The notes under the pieces were generated by a model. It ran no database searches. It saw only the letters and a list, made by a program, of their open reading frames with translations, and was not told the origin of the DNA. From positions 1,938,555-2,002,554 of the forward strand of contig NZ_SOBN01000001.1 in the NCBI RefSeq assembly GCF_004365705.1: 64,000 nucleotides of DNA. The letters run 5' to 3'. The DNA is from Streptomyces sp. 846.5. GTDB taxonomy: Bacteria > Actinomycetota > Actinomycetes > Streptomycetales > Streptomycetaceae. The position numbers and the translations under genes were made by a program. This document shows, piece by piece, positions 41,989 through 50,767 of the stretch (positions are counted from its first letter, which is position 1; each line of letters starts with the position of its first letter).

Positions 41989-43323
41989 ATGCTCACCCGA
42001 GAGGAATACGACGAGGCCTGCCTGCTGCGAGGGCAGGGATGGTCGGTCTCCGCGATCGCCAGGCACCTCGGCCGTGACCGCAAGACTGTCAGGTCGTACC
42101 TGGAGGGGCGTCGCGAACTCGGTGTCCGTCGCTCGCCCGAGGATTCCCTCCAGCGCTACGTGCCCTACTGCAGGCAGCGATTGTCGGACGCCGCCCATCT
42201 GCCGGCCAGCGACCTGCACAACGAGATCGTCGAGCTCGGATACACCGGTAGCTACTCGACGTTGACCCGGGCTCTGCGCAAGCATCGGCTGCGTCCGCTG
42301 TTCCCACTGTGCTGCCGCAACCTCGGCGTCGCCGCGCAGAGTCGGGACCAGCAGGGAAATGATCATGTGCACTTCGCCCTACTGCGCCTGCTGAACCCGC
42401 CGCCCCAGTGGGGCTGGGGGAGCTGCGCCTACCTGACCGTCGCCAGGCTCAGCTCTTCCGGCCGCTGGAGAGCGGTCCTGGTCGAGAGCGAGGGCTTCGC
42501 GTACGTGGTCGAGGCGGTCGACGAAGCCCTACGGCGCCTGGGTGGAACCGGCAGCACCTGGTCTCTGGACGCCTCGATGACGGCGGGAGCGGGGATGGCC
42601 GGTCATGGGACGCACGACTTCGTCCAGGTAGCCGACTACTACCATGTCACTTTGGAGATCGACCCGCAGCAAACGCCTTCACTCTCGGCGGAGGACTTGC
42701 GACAGATCATGTGCGCGTGGCGGACGATCAGCGCCACCTGCCCGCTCCCCATCGCACAGGATCGGTTCGATCAGCTCACTGCCCGGCTGGACGTGCGTCG
42801 GACTCCGGTGTCGAACCGGTGCGAGGCCAACGGACAGACCCTTCTGCTGCCCCTTCCTGACTCTGCCTATCCAGCTCAGATGTGCGTGAAGAGGTCGGTG
42901 GCCCCTCGCGGGCTGGTCTCCTTCCGGGGCAATACGTACATCATCGCCCTCGATCTGGTCGGCGCTACCGTGGAGGTGCGCTGGCGCGTCGGCGAGGCCC
43001 ATCTGTCGATCGCCTCCGCGGACGGGGCCTTCATCGCCCACCACGCCCTGGCACCGCGTGGTGCCAGACGCACCGTCACCGGCTCCGTGGAGCCCGTCAC
43101 CCCGGACCGGCGGACGAGACCTCCACGGCGGCCCCAGCCCGCGCCCTGCTGTCGGGGCGGTTACCTGCCTCCCTCGCCCGCGGCTCTCGGCGAGGCGCGG
43201 CGTCTGCGTTCCGCGGATGCCACGGGTACGCAGCACTCGCCCGACCGTCAGGCCCGTGCGTGCGCGGGCGCCGGCGCGCAGGGCGGGTCCGGTTGGGGCG
43301 ATCGAAGCGCCGGTGGGACTTGA
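41989..43323 (+). CDS. IS21-family transposase (IstA-like), C-terminus altered
   Basis: This 444-residue protein starts at ATG 41989 with AAGGAG at ideal spacing. The N-terminal HTH (MLTREEYDEACLLRGQGWSV, RHLGRDRKTVRSYLEGR) is typical of IstA. The core is divergent but ordered as in Mu/IS21 transposases, and the C-terminal beta-barrel is visible (APRGLVSFRGNTYIIALDLV, GATVEVRWRVGEAHLSI). The last ~60 residues turn Pro/Arg-rich, and a family-like YAALARP appears in another frame, indicating a frameshift near the end. No IstB gene follows. Probably immobile. Confidence 0.75.
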   Translation: MLTREEYDEACLLRGQGWSVSAIARHLGRDRKTVRSYLEGRRELGVRRSPEDSLQRYVPYCRQRLSDAAHLPASDLHNEIVELGYTGSYSTLTRALRKHRLRPLFPLCCRNLGVAAQSRDQQGNDHVHFALLRLLNPPPQWGWGSCAYLTVARLSSSGRWRAVLVESEGFAYVVEAVDEALRRLGGTGSTWSLDASMTAGAGMAGHGTHDFVQVADYYHVTLEIDPQQTPSLSAEDLRQIMCAWRTISATCPLPIAQDRFDQLTARLDVRRTPVSNRCEANGQTLLLPLPDSAYPAQMCVKRSVAPRGLVSFRGNTYIIALDLVGATVEVRWRVGEAHLSIASADGAFIAHHALAPRGARRTVTGSVEPVTPDRRTRPPRRPQPAPCCRGGYLPPSPAALGEARRLRSADATGTQHSPDRQARACAGAGAQGGSGWGDRSAGGT

Positions 43324-43349
43324 CGCCGGGCGGGGCGAGAGGGCGTCCC

Positions 43350-44618
43350 TTATGCCGGGTCCTGCCGTCTGCCCGGCCTGGGCCTGGTCATGTCCCGGTA
43401 CAGGTGCTCCAATTGGTTGATTTGGGCCGAGCCGCGTTCGGTGCGGCTGATCAGGTCCCGGTTGGCCAGGCGTTGGGCCCGGGGCAGTGGGGTGGCGGCG
43501 GTGAGGGCATCGGCCAAGGTGGCGGGCAGCGGGTCGGGGAGCAGGTCGGCGTGCAGGCCGTCGGCTACCAGTTCCCGGTATGGAGGGATGTCCCCGAGGA
43601 GCAGGCGGCAGCCCGCTGCTGCCGCCTCCAGGACTGAGGAGCTGCGCTGGTCGGCGTGGGGCACCGAGACTGCGACCTGGCTGGCGCGCATCAGGGCGAA
43701 CAATTCGGCTTGGCCGAGGAGGTGATCGATCACTGTGATGCGGTCGGCGAGAAGCGCTGTACCGCGGCGCAGCGTCGCCTGGTAGTGCTGTTGTGCGCGG
43801 GCTGGACCGGGTTGGGCGGGCCGGTGGCCGGCGAGGAGTACGAGGTGCAGGTCGGGTCGCTCCTGTGCGGCGTGGGCGAAGGCGTCGAGGATCTCCTGTG
43901 TTCGGTAGACCTGTGAGCTACTGCGGATCGACAGCACGACGGTGGAGTCGGCGGTGATGCCGAATCTGGCGCGTGTCTGCCGGGGATCGGCGCCGTCGTT
44001 GCTGTCGAGGAGGATGTCGGGCACGCCCCAGGACAGGACGGTGATCCGGGAGGGGGTGATCCGGTAGCAGTTCGCGACCTTCGCGGCGACTTCCCGTGAG
44101 GTGGGCAGGACCTGGTCGGCGCGGCGCAGGGCGAGTCGGGCAACCAGGGCGCGGCCTGGATGGTGGTCGGCGGCGCGCAGTTCCGAGCCCCAGGGTGTGA
44201 CCAGGACGCGCGTCGTACGGATCGGCAGTGCCAGGGACAGCGCCCCGTGTACACCGAGCGAATGGACGTGGATGACGTCCGGCCGAGTGCGGCGCACCTC
44301 GCGGCGCAGCCAGCCGGCCGCGCGGAGCACCCGCCACGGCCACCGGGCTCCGACTGCGGGTGCGCACGAGAGACGCCAGGCCTCAGTACCCCTGTCCGGG
44401 CCCGGATCGTGCCAACTGCACACCGTCACCGTGTGCCCGAGCGCCGCCAGAGCGTCTGCCCAGCGGCGGGTGTGGGCCGATGTGGCCGGGGCGAGGAGCA
44501 GCAGGCGCAGTGGCGGGGTGGAGGAGCGGGGCGTGCCCGGCTGCCCGGGAGCGGGGTCAGGGTCAGGGTTGGGCACGGCGTTCCCCGAGTACGAATCGGC
44601 TCTTGGCGGCTGCGGCAC
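43350..44618 (-). CDS. GT4-type glycosyltransferase
   Basis: The 422-residue enzyme has a GT-B fold: an N-terminal Rossmann half with LRLLLLAPATSAHTRRWADA and DVIHVHSLGVHG, and a C-terminal nucleotide-sugar half with SIRSSSQVYRTQEILDAF and QRSSSVLEAAAAGCRLLLGD, the GT4 E-x7-E-like region. It would add one sugar to a lipid-linked repeat unit at the inner face of the membrane. GTG 44618 lies inside the upstream gene (56-base overlap); a later GTG is possible, since the first ~36 residues are a Pro-rich extension. Confidence 0.85.
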   Translation of the reverse strand: MPQPPRADSYSGNAVPNPDPDPAPGQPGTPRSSTPPLRLLLLAPATSAHTRRWADALAALGHTVTVCSWHDPGPDRGTEAWRLSCAPAVGARWPWRVLRAAGWLRREVRRTRPDVIHVHSLGVHGALSLALPIRTTRVLVTPWGSELRAADHHPGRALVARLALRRADQVLPTSREVAAKVANCYRITPSRITVLSWGVPDILLDSNDGADPRQTRARFGITADSTVVLSIRSSSQVYRTQEILDAFAHAAQERPDLHLVLLAGHRPAQPGPARAQQHYQATLRRGTALLADRITVIDHLLGQAELFALMRASQVAVSVPHADQRSSSVLEAAAAGCRLLLGDIPPYRELVADGLHADLLPDPLPATLADALTAATPLPRAQRLANRDLISRTERGSAQINQLEHLYRDMTRPRPGRRQDPA

Positions 44619-45552
44619 GCAACCGCCGCACGGGGCCGTGGGTGTAGTGCTCCCAGCCGGCGGCTGCTGTCAGCCAGCGCGGGTCTGCGAGGAGCCGACC
44701 GGTTGCGGTCAGCAGGGAGACGTGCAGGCAGTGGTAGGCCAGGCTGGCCGGGGCGTGGTGCCGCAGGTCGTAGCGGGTCCAGTAGCCCAGGTCGAAGGCG
44801 GTCAGGGATTCGCGGATGCGGTCCGCTGCCGGTGCGGCGCGATCGCCGCCGAGTTGACGGCTCAGTTCGTGCAGGCCGAACAGCGCGAAGACGGCGCCGT
44901 TGAGGATGTGGCTGGCCGGATCGGAGGGGCATTCCTCGGGAAACGGCCGGCCGTGTTCGTCGTAGTGCGAGCAGCCGCCCGCCTCCAGCGGCCGCAGCAT
45001 GAGTTCCGTCGCGCCTTGGCAGGCGTCGAGGTAGGAGTGCTGCCCGGTAGCGGCGTATCCCCGCAGCATTACCGACGCCGCGAGGCCTTGGGCCATCGCC
45101 GAGTACCAGCCCGGGGTCACCCCGTAGCGTGGCACGGGGACCGGGTACCGCCAGCCGCCGTTGCCGTCCTGGGTGGCGCGCAGCCAGTCGGCCTGGTTGA
45201 GCAGGGCTTGAACGTCCGGTGGGTGGTCGGTCGGGGCGTGGGGGTACCAGCCGGTGCTTCGGGCCTCGGTGTGCCGGGCCAGTGCGTAAAGGCTCATCGA
45301 GACGGGGTTGTGGTAGAGGTCGCCGGTTGCCGCTTGGGTGAGGACCAGCCCCGCGCGGTCCAGGACGGTCCGGGCGGTCATCGGTCGCAGGTCGAGTGGA
45401 TAGCGGTCCGGGGGGCCGGCAGCCGGTGGGTGGGGGGCCGGTGGGTGGATGGGTGGTCTCACGTCGACGGGGAAGCTGGGCCTTCGCAGATCGGCCAGTC
45501 CTGTGCGCAGGAGCGTGCCTGGCCCTGGCCGGGTCTTCGCCTGGCCGGTCAC
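44563..45552 (-). CDS. D-glucuronyl C5-epimerase-like protein
   Basis: This 329-residue protein matches the D-glucuronyl C5-epimerase C-terminal domain almost block by block: GGWRYPVP, TPGWYSAMAQGLAASVMLRG, EAGGC, FPEECPSDPASHILNGAVFA, LFGLHEL, then YDLRHHAPASLAYHCLHVSL. Family members convert D-glucuronate to L-iduronate in heparan-type polymers. Here the substrate would be a uronic-acid residue of the polysaccharide made by this cluster. There is no signal peptide, unlike Golgi enzymes, so it may act on a lipid-linked or precursor form. Its start overlaps the glycosyltransferase stop (ATGA). Confidence 0.85.
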   Translation of the reverse strand: MTGQAKTRPGPGTLLRTGLADLRRPSFPVDVRPPIHPPAPHPPAAGPPDRYPLDLRPMTARTVLDRAGLVLTQAATGDLYHNPVSMSLYALARHTEARSTGWYPHAPTDHPPDVQALLNQADWLRATQDGNGGWRYPVPVPRYGVTPGWYSAMAQGLAASVMLRGYAATGQHSYLDACQGATELMLRPLEAGGCSHYDEHGRPFPEECPSDPASHILNGAVFALFGLHELSRQLGGDRAAPAADRIRESLTAFDLGYWTRYDLRHHAPASLAYHCLHVSLLTATGRLLADPRWLTAAAGWEHYTHGPVRRLRAAAAKSRFVLGERRAQP

Positions 45553-46769
45553 GCGGGGCCCCGGCGCGACTGGCCGCGGCGCCGGCGTGCCGCGAGTGCC
45601 TGGTGGTAGAGGTCGTTCACCTGGTCGACGGTGCGGGTGATGTCGAACTGGCGGAGCGCGAGTTCCCGCCCGCGGGCTGCCAGTTCGCGGCGTCCGACCG
45701 GATCGGCGACCAGCGCGGCCACGGCCTGTGCGAGTGCGGCCGGGTCGGCGGGCGGGACCAGCAGTCCGGTGCGTTCGTGCTGGACGGTGTCCGGCAGGCC
45801 GCCGACGTTGGTGGCGACCACTCCTTTGAGCATGAGTAGTGCCTCCACCACGGTGTAGCAGGCTGATTCGTCCATGGATGGGTTGACCAGCACGTCCAGG
45901 CCGGCCATGACTGAACCGATGTCGGTGCGAAGGCCGGTGAACCGGATCCGGTCGGCAACTCCGAGGCGGGCGGCGCGTTCCTCCAACTGGTGCCGGTAGT
46001 GGCCGTCTCCGATCAGTTCGTCACCGACGATGAAGAACGTCGCGCTGGGATGGCGGCGCAGGACCAGCGGTACGGCGTCGATGAAGACTTCGTGTCCTTT
46101 CACGCCGATCTGTCGGAAGTCGCGGAAGTTGCTGGGGTACATGTAGGCGACCATGCCGATCGCGGGAGTGGCTTCGGTGATCGCGAATTCGGTGCGGAAC
46201 GGCTGTGCGGGCGTGGCGGGGTCGAATCGCTGCACGTCGCAGCCGTAGTAACTGACCTCGACAGCCCGTGCGCCCATGGCCCGGTAGCGAGTGGCGATCG
46301 CCCGGCACGAGCCTAGTACGAGGTCGTCCCGGCGCAGGGAGAGCCGGTCCAGGATCCGAAAGGGTGCCATGCGCAGGTGGACCAGGCCCGGCACTTGGGA
46401 GACCATCAGCGCGCGTCGGTGGCAGGCGGTGGCGGCCCGCGCGGCCAGCATCGCGATGATCAGATGTGCGTGGACGACGTCCGGCCGATAGTGCCTGACG
46501 AACCGGGTGAGCTGCCACTGTCCGCGGATGAGGCTCGGCCATTGCCGTGGGTGGCGGGAGAGACCGAACGCGATGATCTTCACCTGGACGCCGTCGATAG
46601 CGCGCAACCGGTCTGCGAGCGGGCCCTCGCGTGGCAGCACCGCGCAGACCTGGTTCCCCAACCGGGCCAGGCCGTGGACCTGGTCGTGGAACCAGCTTCC
46701 GCCGACAGCGGTCGAGGTGATCTGAAGGATCCGCAGCGGCTGCGGCTTTCCGGTCATGGGCGCGTTCAC
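45549..46769 (-). CDS. GT4 glycosyltransferase
   Basis: The 406-residue GT-B enzyme opens with LRILQITSTAVGGSWFHDQV and shows DVVHAHLIIAM, SQVPGLVHLRMAPF, RFTGLRTDIGSVMAGLDVLV, then NPSMDESACYTVVEALLM and GLPDTVQHERTGLLVPP. That is a complete GT4 acceptor/donor set with the E-x7-E region. It belongs to the four-gene minus-strand operon with the C5-epimerase and the flippase-polymerase, all joined by 4-base overlaps. GTG 46769 is coupled to the upstream stop; ATG 46757 is an alternative. Confidence 0.93.
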   Translation of the reverse strand: MNAPMTGKPQPLRILQITSTAVGGSWFHDQVHGLARLGNQVCAVLPREGPLADRLRAIDGVQVKIIAFGLSRHPRQWPSLIRGQWQLTRFVRHYRPDVVHAHLIIAMLAARAATACHRRALMVSQVPGLVHLRMAPFRILDRLSLRRDDLVLGSCRAIATRYRAMGARAVEVSYYGCDVQRFDPATPAQPFRTEFAITEATPAIGMVAYMYPSNFRDFRQIGVKGHEVFIDAVPLVLRRHPSATFFIVGDELIGDGHYRHQLEERAARLGVADRIRFTGLRTDIGSVMAGLDVLVNPSMDESACYTVVEALLMLKGVVATNVGGLPDTVQHERTGLLVPPADPAALAQAVAALVADPVGRRELAARGRELALRQFDITRTVDQVNDLYHQALAARRRRGQSRRGPA

Positions 46770-49510
46770 CGTCCCGCCGGGGCCGGCATCAGCACCGGTG
46801 CACCTGCCGGGGCCGGGACCCGCACCGGCGCCGCGGCCGGTGTTCGTCGTCCGGCGGCCAGGACGATCAGCAGCAGGCCGGCCAGCAGGGGTGGCACCAG
46901 CAGCACTTCGCCGAACGCCGAGCAGATCCCGGCACCGGCCAGTGCCAGCAGCGCCGCCTGTCCCGCGGGCTCACCCGATCGGATCGCGGACCATGCCCGG
47001 CGCGTGCCGAGCACGGTGAGCAGGCCGATGCCGACGGCACCGAGCAGACCGGTCTGCGAGAGCACGGTCAGGTAGGTGTTGTGCGCGAACTCGAGCCGGG
47101 GGAATTGCAGGAACATCGAGTTGTAGCTTCCGGTGGCGTGATAGTAAGTGGGCAGCAGACCGGCGAAGTTCAGGTAGCCGACACCGAAAACCGGATGCGC
47201 GTCGAACATCCGCAGTGCGCTGCTCCACAGGTCGAGCCGCACCGCGGAGTCGCTGTCCAGCGCGCTGCCGCCCAGCACCGAGCCGAAGCGGGCGGCGATC
47301 GCCGCCGGCAGCAGCGGCATCAGGCACGTCAGGCCGAGACCCAGCGCCAGGAGACTGCGCAGTGGGCTGCGCAGGGTGCGGATCGCGAGCACCACGATGC
47401 CTGCCAGATAGGCCGCGCGGCTGAGCGAGTAGGCGACGCCGACGGTAAGGACGAGCATCGCGGCCCAGCAGGCCAGCCGGGGCAGGCCCGCTCGTACGCC
47501 CGGGGCGCGTGCCAGCACAACGGCGCCCGCCATCACGAGCAGCGCGCCCACGGCGTTGTGATTGGCCGTGCCGGGCTGGGTGATGGCCAGCAACGCGACA
47601 TCGTCGGGGGCTTTGTCCCCGTTGTTCGCGAACACGGAGCCTGCCTGCGTGATCTCGACCAGGGCGAGTGCCACGCTGCCGCAGCAGAACAGCACAAGCG
47701 CCCGGTCGAGTGTCGTCCCTGGCGCCGCGAGCAGCGGCAGCAGCAGCAGTGGCGCGCAGACCAGCAGCAGGTACTGCCAGTTGCGGGTGCCCCACGCGTC
47801 GGTGCCGCCCATCACGGCGCTGGCCGCGCCGAGGTAGCCGACCGTGCCGACCGTCACCCAGAATCCCGCGGGCCGGGGCCGGACGATGCCGCGGCCATGG
47901 ACGGCGCGGCTCAGTACGCAGATCAGCATCAGGGCGACCAGCCGCTTCGGTGTCACCAGCGAGGCTCCCACCTCGGACTGCGACAGCGGCACAACCAGCG
48001 CGAGCGCGTACAGTCCCGCGTCCGGTACCAACAGGAGGACCACTGCGACGACGCCCAGTGCGACGGCTGCGGCGGCCTGGGCCGATGCGGAGGCCAGCAA
48101 GGCGGCCGTCGCGGCGGTGGGCAGCACCAGAGCGGACAGGAGAATCGACCGGCCGCTCACCGCGGACCAGCACGGCCAGGCGCGCGCGTCCCGCCAGCGG
48201 CGGCGCAACCGCGCCGACGGCCGGGACGTCCCGATGACGGCCCCGCCCACCCGAAGCCGGCCGGCGCCGGCGGCGGCGCCCAGCAGGGCATGACGGCCGA
48301 TCATGGCTGCGAACACCAGATAGCCGGCCGAATCGGCGGCAGCGGCGCCGACCGCTCCGTAACGCGGCGTCAGCGCCGTAAGCAGCGTGAGATTCACGGC
48401 GGCGCCCACGCCGGTCGCGGTGACCACCGGCCGCAGCAGGTCCGTCGCCGCGAGGTAGGCCTGCAGCGAACGGCTGGCCCCGACCAGCACCAGCCCGGGG
48501 AGCATCGCCCACACCACCCACGCGGCACCGGCGTACGGCTGCCCGTAGATCACAGGGATCACGACGGGTGCACCCAGCGCCACCACCATGGCCAACGCGG
48601 CGGTGGCCGCGAACACGGTCCCGGCGATCCGGGTCGCGGCCCGTGCGTCGACCGCGCCCGAGGTCACGCGTGGGAACAGCACCAGCGCGACGGTGGTCGG
48701 CAGCAGGGAGAGCGCTTCGGCGATGGGCAGCGACACGGCGTACAGGGCGACCGCGCCGGCTCCGGCCAGCAATTGGACCGCGGGCACGTCCAGTCGCAGC
48801 ATCCCGTAGTGCAGCATATTCGGCAGATACGCCTTGACCGCGAAGCTGCCGAACCGCCGGACCGGCACCGGCTCGCCGTCCGGGTGGACCCGGACGGCGG
48901 CCACGGCCAGCAGCACCACGGCGCCGACCGCTTGCCCGGCCAGCACACACAGGAAGCAGTGGGAGACCGTCAACGATCCGGTGGCCAGCAGCCCTACGAC
49001 GCCGGCCAGGTAGCAGGCCGACGGCGTGGCAGTGGCGAGGCTGTACGTCATGACGCGGCCGCGACCGATCTCGGCCGTGCCGAGCAGCGTGGTCAGCAAG
49101 GACGCCGGGCACAGGGCCGCGGAAAGCAACGCGAGGCGGAACGGCACGTCGAGCAGCACGAGCGGACACAGGCGGCCGAGCAGCAGCCAGAGCCCGGCCA
49201 CCGCCGATCCGCACACCAGCGAGTACACCAGGCTCCACCGCACGATCTGACGGAACGCGGTGTGCGAGACACCCGCGAAGCGGGCATTGGCGTTGTCCAT
49301 GCCCAGGACCGACACGATGCTCAGCACCGCCGGGACCGAGACCATGACCGCGAGGATTCCCCGGTCATGCACTCCGAGGCTACGCGCCGAGACCACACCC
49401 GCCGCGCAACCCATAGCGGTGGCCAGGACCCGGGCCGCGAGCGTGCCGCCGACCGCGCCGGGGCTCACGCCGGGCAGTCGGGAGCACATGCGGTCGATGA
49501 TCTGCTGCAC
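46766..49510 (-). CDS. Single-chain Wzx-like flippase fused to a Wzy/O-antigen-ligase-like polymerase
   Basis: This 914-residue membrane protein starts at GTG 49510 (GGAGG ten bases upstream). Residues ~1-445 read as a MATE/polysaccharide flippase: VLATAMGCAAGVVSARSLGV, DNANARFAGVSHTAFRQIV, YLPNMLHYGMLRLDVPAVQL and SLQAYLAATDLLRPVV. After an Arg-rich loop near 450, residues ~470-914 form an O-antigen ligase/polymerase with ten or so helices and the large outer loop DLWSSALRMFDAHPVFGVG, EFAHNTYLTVLSQTGLLG. The frame is uninterrupted through the junction. Repeat-unit flipping and polymerisation are normally separate Wzx and Wzy proteins. Confidence 0.88.
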   Translation of the reverse strand: MQQIIDRMCSRLPGVSPGAVGGTLAARVLATAMGCAAGVVSARSLGVHDRGILAVMVSVPAVLSIVSVLGMDNANARFAGVSHTAFRQIVRWSLVYSLVCGSAVAGLWLLLGRLCPLVLLDVPFRLALLSAALCPASLLTTLLGTAEIGRGRVMTYSLATATPSACYLAGVVGLLATGSLTVSHCFLCVLAGQAVGAVVLLAVAAVRVHPDGEPVPVRRFGSFAVKAYLPNMLHYGMLRLDVPAVQLLAGAGAVALYAVSLPIAEALSLLPTTVALVLFPRVTSGAVDARAATRIAGTVFAATAALAMVVALGAPVVIPVIYGQPYAGAAWVVWAMLPGLVLVGASRSLQAYLAATDLLRPVVTATGVGAAVNLTLLTALTPRYGAVGAAAADSAGYLVFAAMIGRHALLGAAAGAGRLRVGGAVIGTSRPSARLRRRWRDARAWPCWSAVSGRSILLSALVLPTAATAALLASASAQAAAAVALGVVAVVLLLVPDAGLYALALVVPLSQSEVGASLVTPKRLVALMLICVLSRAVHGRGIVRPRPAGFWVTVGTVGYLGAASAVMGGTDAWGTRNWQYLLLVCAPLLLLPLLAAPGTTLDRALVLFCCGSVALALVEITQAGSVFANNGDKAPDDVALLAITQPGTANHNAVGALLVMAGAVVLARAPGVRAGLPRLACWAAMLVLTVGVAYSLSRAAYLAGIVVLAIRTLRSPLRSLLALGLGLTCLMPLLPAAIAARFGSVLGGSALDSDSAVRLDLWSSALRMFDAHPVFGVGYLNFAGLLPTYYHATGSYNSMFLQFPRLEFAHNTYLTVLSQTGLLGAVGIGLLTVLGTRRAWSAIRSGEPAGQAALLALAGAGICSAFGEVLLVPPLLAGLLLIVLAAGRRTPAAAPVRVPAPAGAPVLMPAPAGR

Positions 49511-49580
49511 GTGGAAACGCCCTCCGAATTCATCAGCGAGCACAACACGACGATTCAACCACGCACGGTAGCTTTCCAAG

Positions 49581-49598
49581 CACGCACAGTGGTGCGTG
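49581..49598. promoter_or_regulatory. Inverted repeat CACGCAC-N4-GTGCGTG between divergent EPS operons
   Basis: A perfect 7-base inverted repeat lies in the 141-base gap between the flippase-polymerase and epimerase starts. It is a candidate operator for co-regulation of both operons. Confidence 0.45.
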
Positions 49599-49651
49599 TT
49601 CACGGGCGCCACCCTTCCGGTGCCCGCTGCACTACGTCGAGAGGGTCGGCC

Positions 49652-50767
49652 GTGAAGGTGGTCAGCGTCGTTGGCGCGCGTCCGCAGTTCGTCAAACTTG
49701 CACCAATCGCCCGGCAGTTGGCCCTGCGCTGCGACGAGCACGTGATCGTCCACACGGGCCAGCACTACCACCCGCTGCTCTCCCAGTCCTTCTTCAGCGA
49801 ACTGCGCATCCCGCCACCTGACGTGAACCTGGAAGCCGGCTCGGCCGAACCTGCGGCACAGACGGGCGAGATGCTCACCCGACTGGACCCGCTGCTCGCG
49901 CGGACGCGACCGGACTGGGTGCTGACCTACGGCGACACCACTTCCACCCTCGCCGCAACCTTGGCGTCCGCCGCACAGAACCTGCCGATCGCGCACGTGG
50001 AATCGGGCCTGCGGTCCTTCGACCGCACGATGCCCGAGGAACGCAACCGGATCGTGGCCGACCATCTGGCCGACCTGCTCCTGGCGCCCACTGCGGCGGC
50101 GATGGCGAACCTGGCAGCCGAAGGCCTGGCCGCCCGCGCCGTGCTCACCGGTGACCTGATGGTGGACGCGCTTCGCACCGTTACCGACCCCTCGTCCGGG
50201 CCCCCCGCAGCACTGCCCCCGTTCCTCGCCGACCACCGGGGCCCCTATCTGCTCGCGACCGTGCACCGCCAGGCCACCACCGACGACCCCGAACGGCTGT
50301 CGGCCGTGGTCGCCGCCCTCACTGCCTGTCCGCACCCGGTCTGGCTGCTGGTCCACCCCCGACTCGCCGCCCGCTGCCGCCAGTTCGGCATCGACCTCGA
50401 CGGCGGCTCACTGCGCGCCGCCGACCCACTGCCGTACCCCGCCATGATCGCCGCGCTGGCCGCGGCTGCCGGGCTCGTCACCGACTCCGGGGGCCTGCAG
50501 AAGGAGGCGCTCGCCCTCGGCGTCGCCTGCACCACCCTGCGCGCCGAGACAGAGTGGCCGGAAACCCTGGTCGACGGCTGGAACGTCCTGGTCCCCGACC
50601 CCCGGGAGCTGCCCGCGGCCGTGGCCAGGACCCGCCCGACCGGGAGGCCACCCAGCCCGTTCGGCGACGGCCGCGCCGCCGCCGCAATCGTCACGGAGCT
50701 GGCGTCGCGGGCCCGCCCAGCAGCCGGGCCCGCGAAGGCGCACACCCGCGCGAGCGTGACGGCATGA
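49652..50767 (+). CDS. wecB: UDP-N-acetylglucosamine 2-epimerase (non-hydrolysing)
   Basis: The 371-residue enzyme starts at GTG 49652 (GAGAGGG upstream); the long open frame extending to 47081 is only antisense to the flippase-polymerase. VVSVVGARPQFVKLAPIARQ, HTGQHYHP, LTYGDTTSTLA, HVESGLRSFDRTMPEERNR and DSGGLQKEALALG match WecB/WbpI enzymes that interconvert UDP-GlcNAc-type and UDP-ManNAc-type sugars. The usual THR-x-EN motif is TVHRQATT here. In this cluster it may act on UDP-GlcNAc itself or on the 2,3-diacetamido uronic acid form. Confidence 0.92.
   Translation: MKVVSVVGARPQFVKLAPIARQLALRCDEHVIVHTGQHYHPLLSQSFFSELRIPPPDVNLEAGSAEPAAQTGEMLTRLDPLLARTRPDWVLTYGDTTSTLAATLASAAQNLPIAHVESGLRSFDRTMPEERNRIVADHLADLLLAPTAAAMANLAAEGLAARAVLTGDLMVDALRTVTDPSSGPPAALPPFLADHRGPYLLATVHRQATTDDPERLSAVVAALTACPHPVWLLVHPRLAARCRQFGIDLDGGSLRAADPLPYPAMIAALAAAAGLVTDSGGLQKEALALGVACTTLRAETEWPETLVDGWNVLVPDPRELPAAVARTRPTGRPPSPFGDGRAAAAIVTELASRARPAAGPAKAHTRASVTA

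Noticed and set aside
47081-49651. About 857 codons open on the plus strand ahead of the 2-epimerase
   Set aside because: It is antisense to the flippase-polymerase gene; Gln/Arg/His/Gly-rich composition and lack of any domain show it is a GC-bias shadow. The epimerase starts at 49652.
49511-50356. N-terminal extension of the flippase-polymerase
   Set aside because: It is antisense to the 2-epimerase and lacks membrane segments; GTG 49510 has a good ribosome site and begins the first flippase helix.
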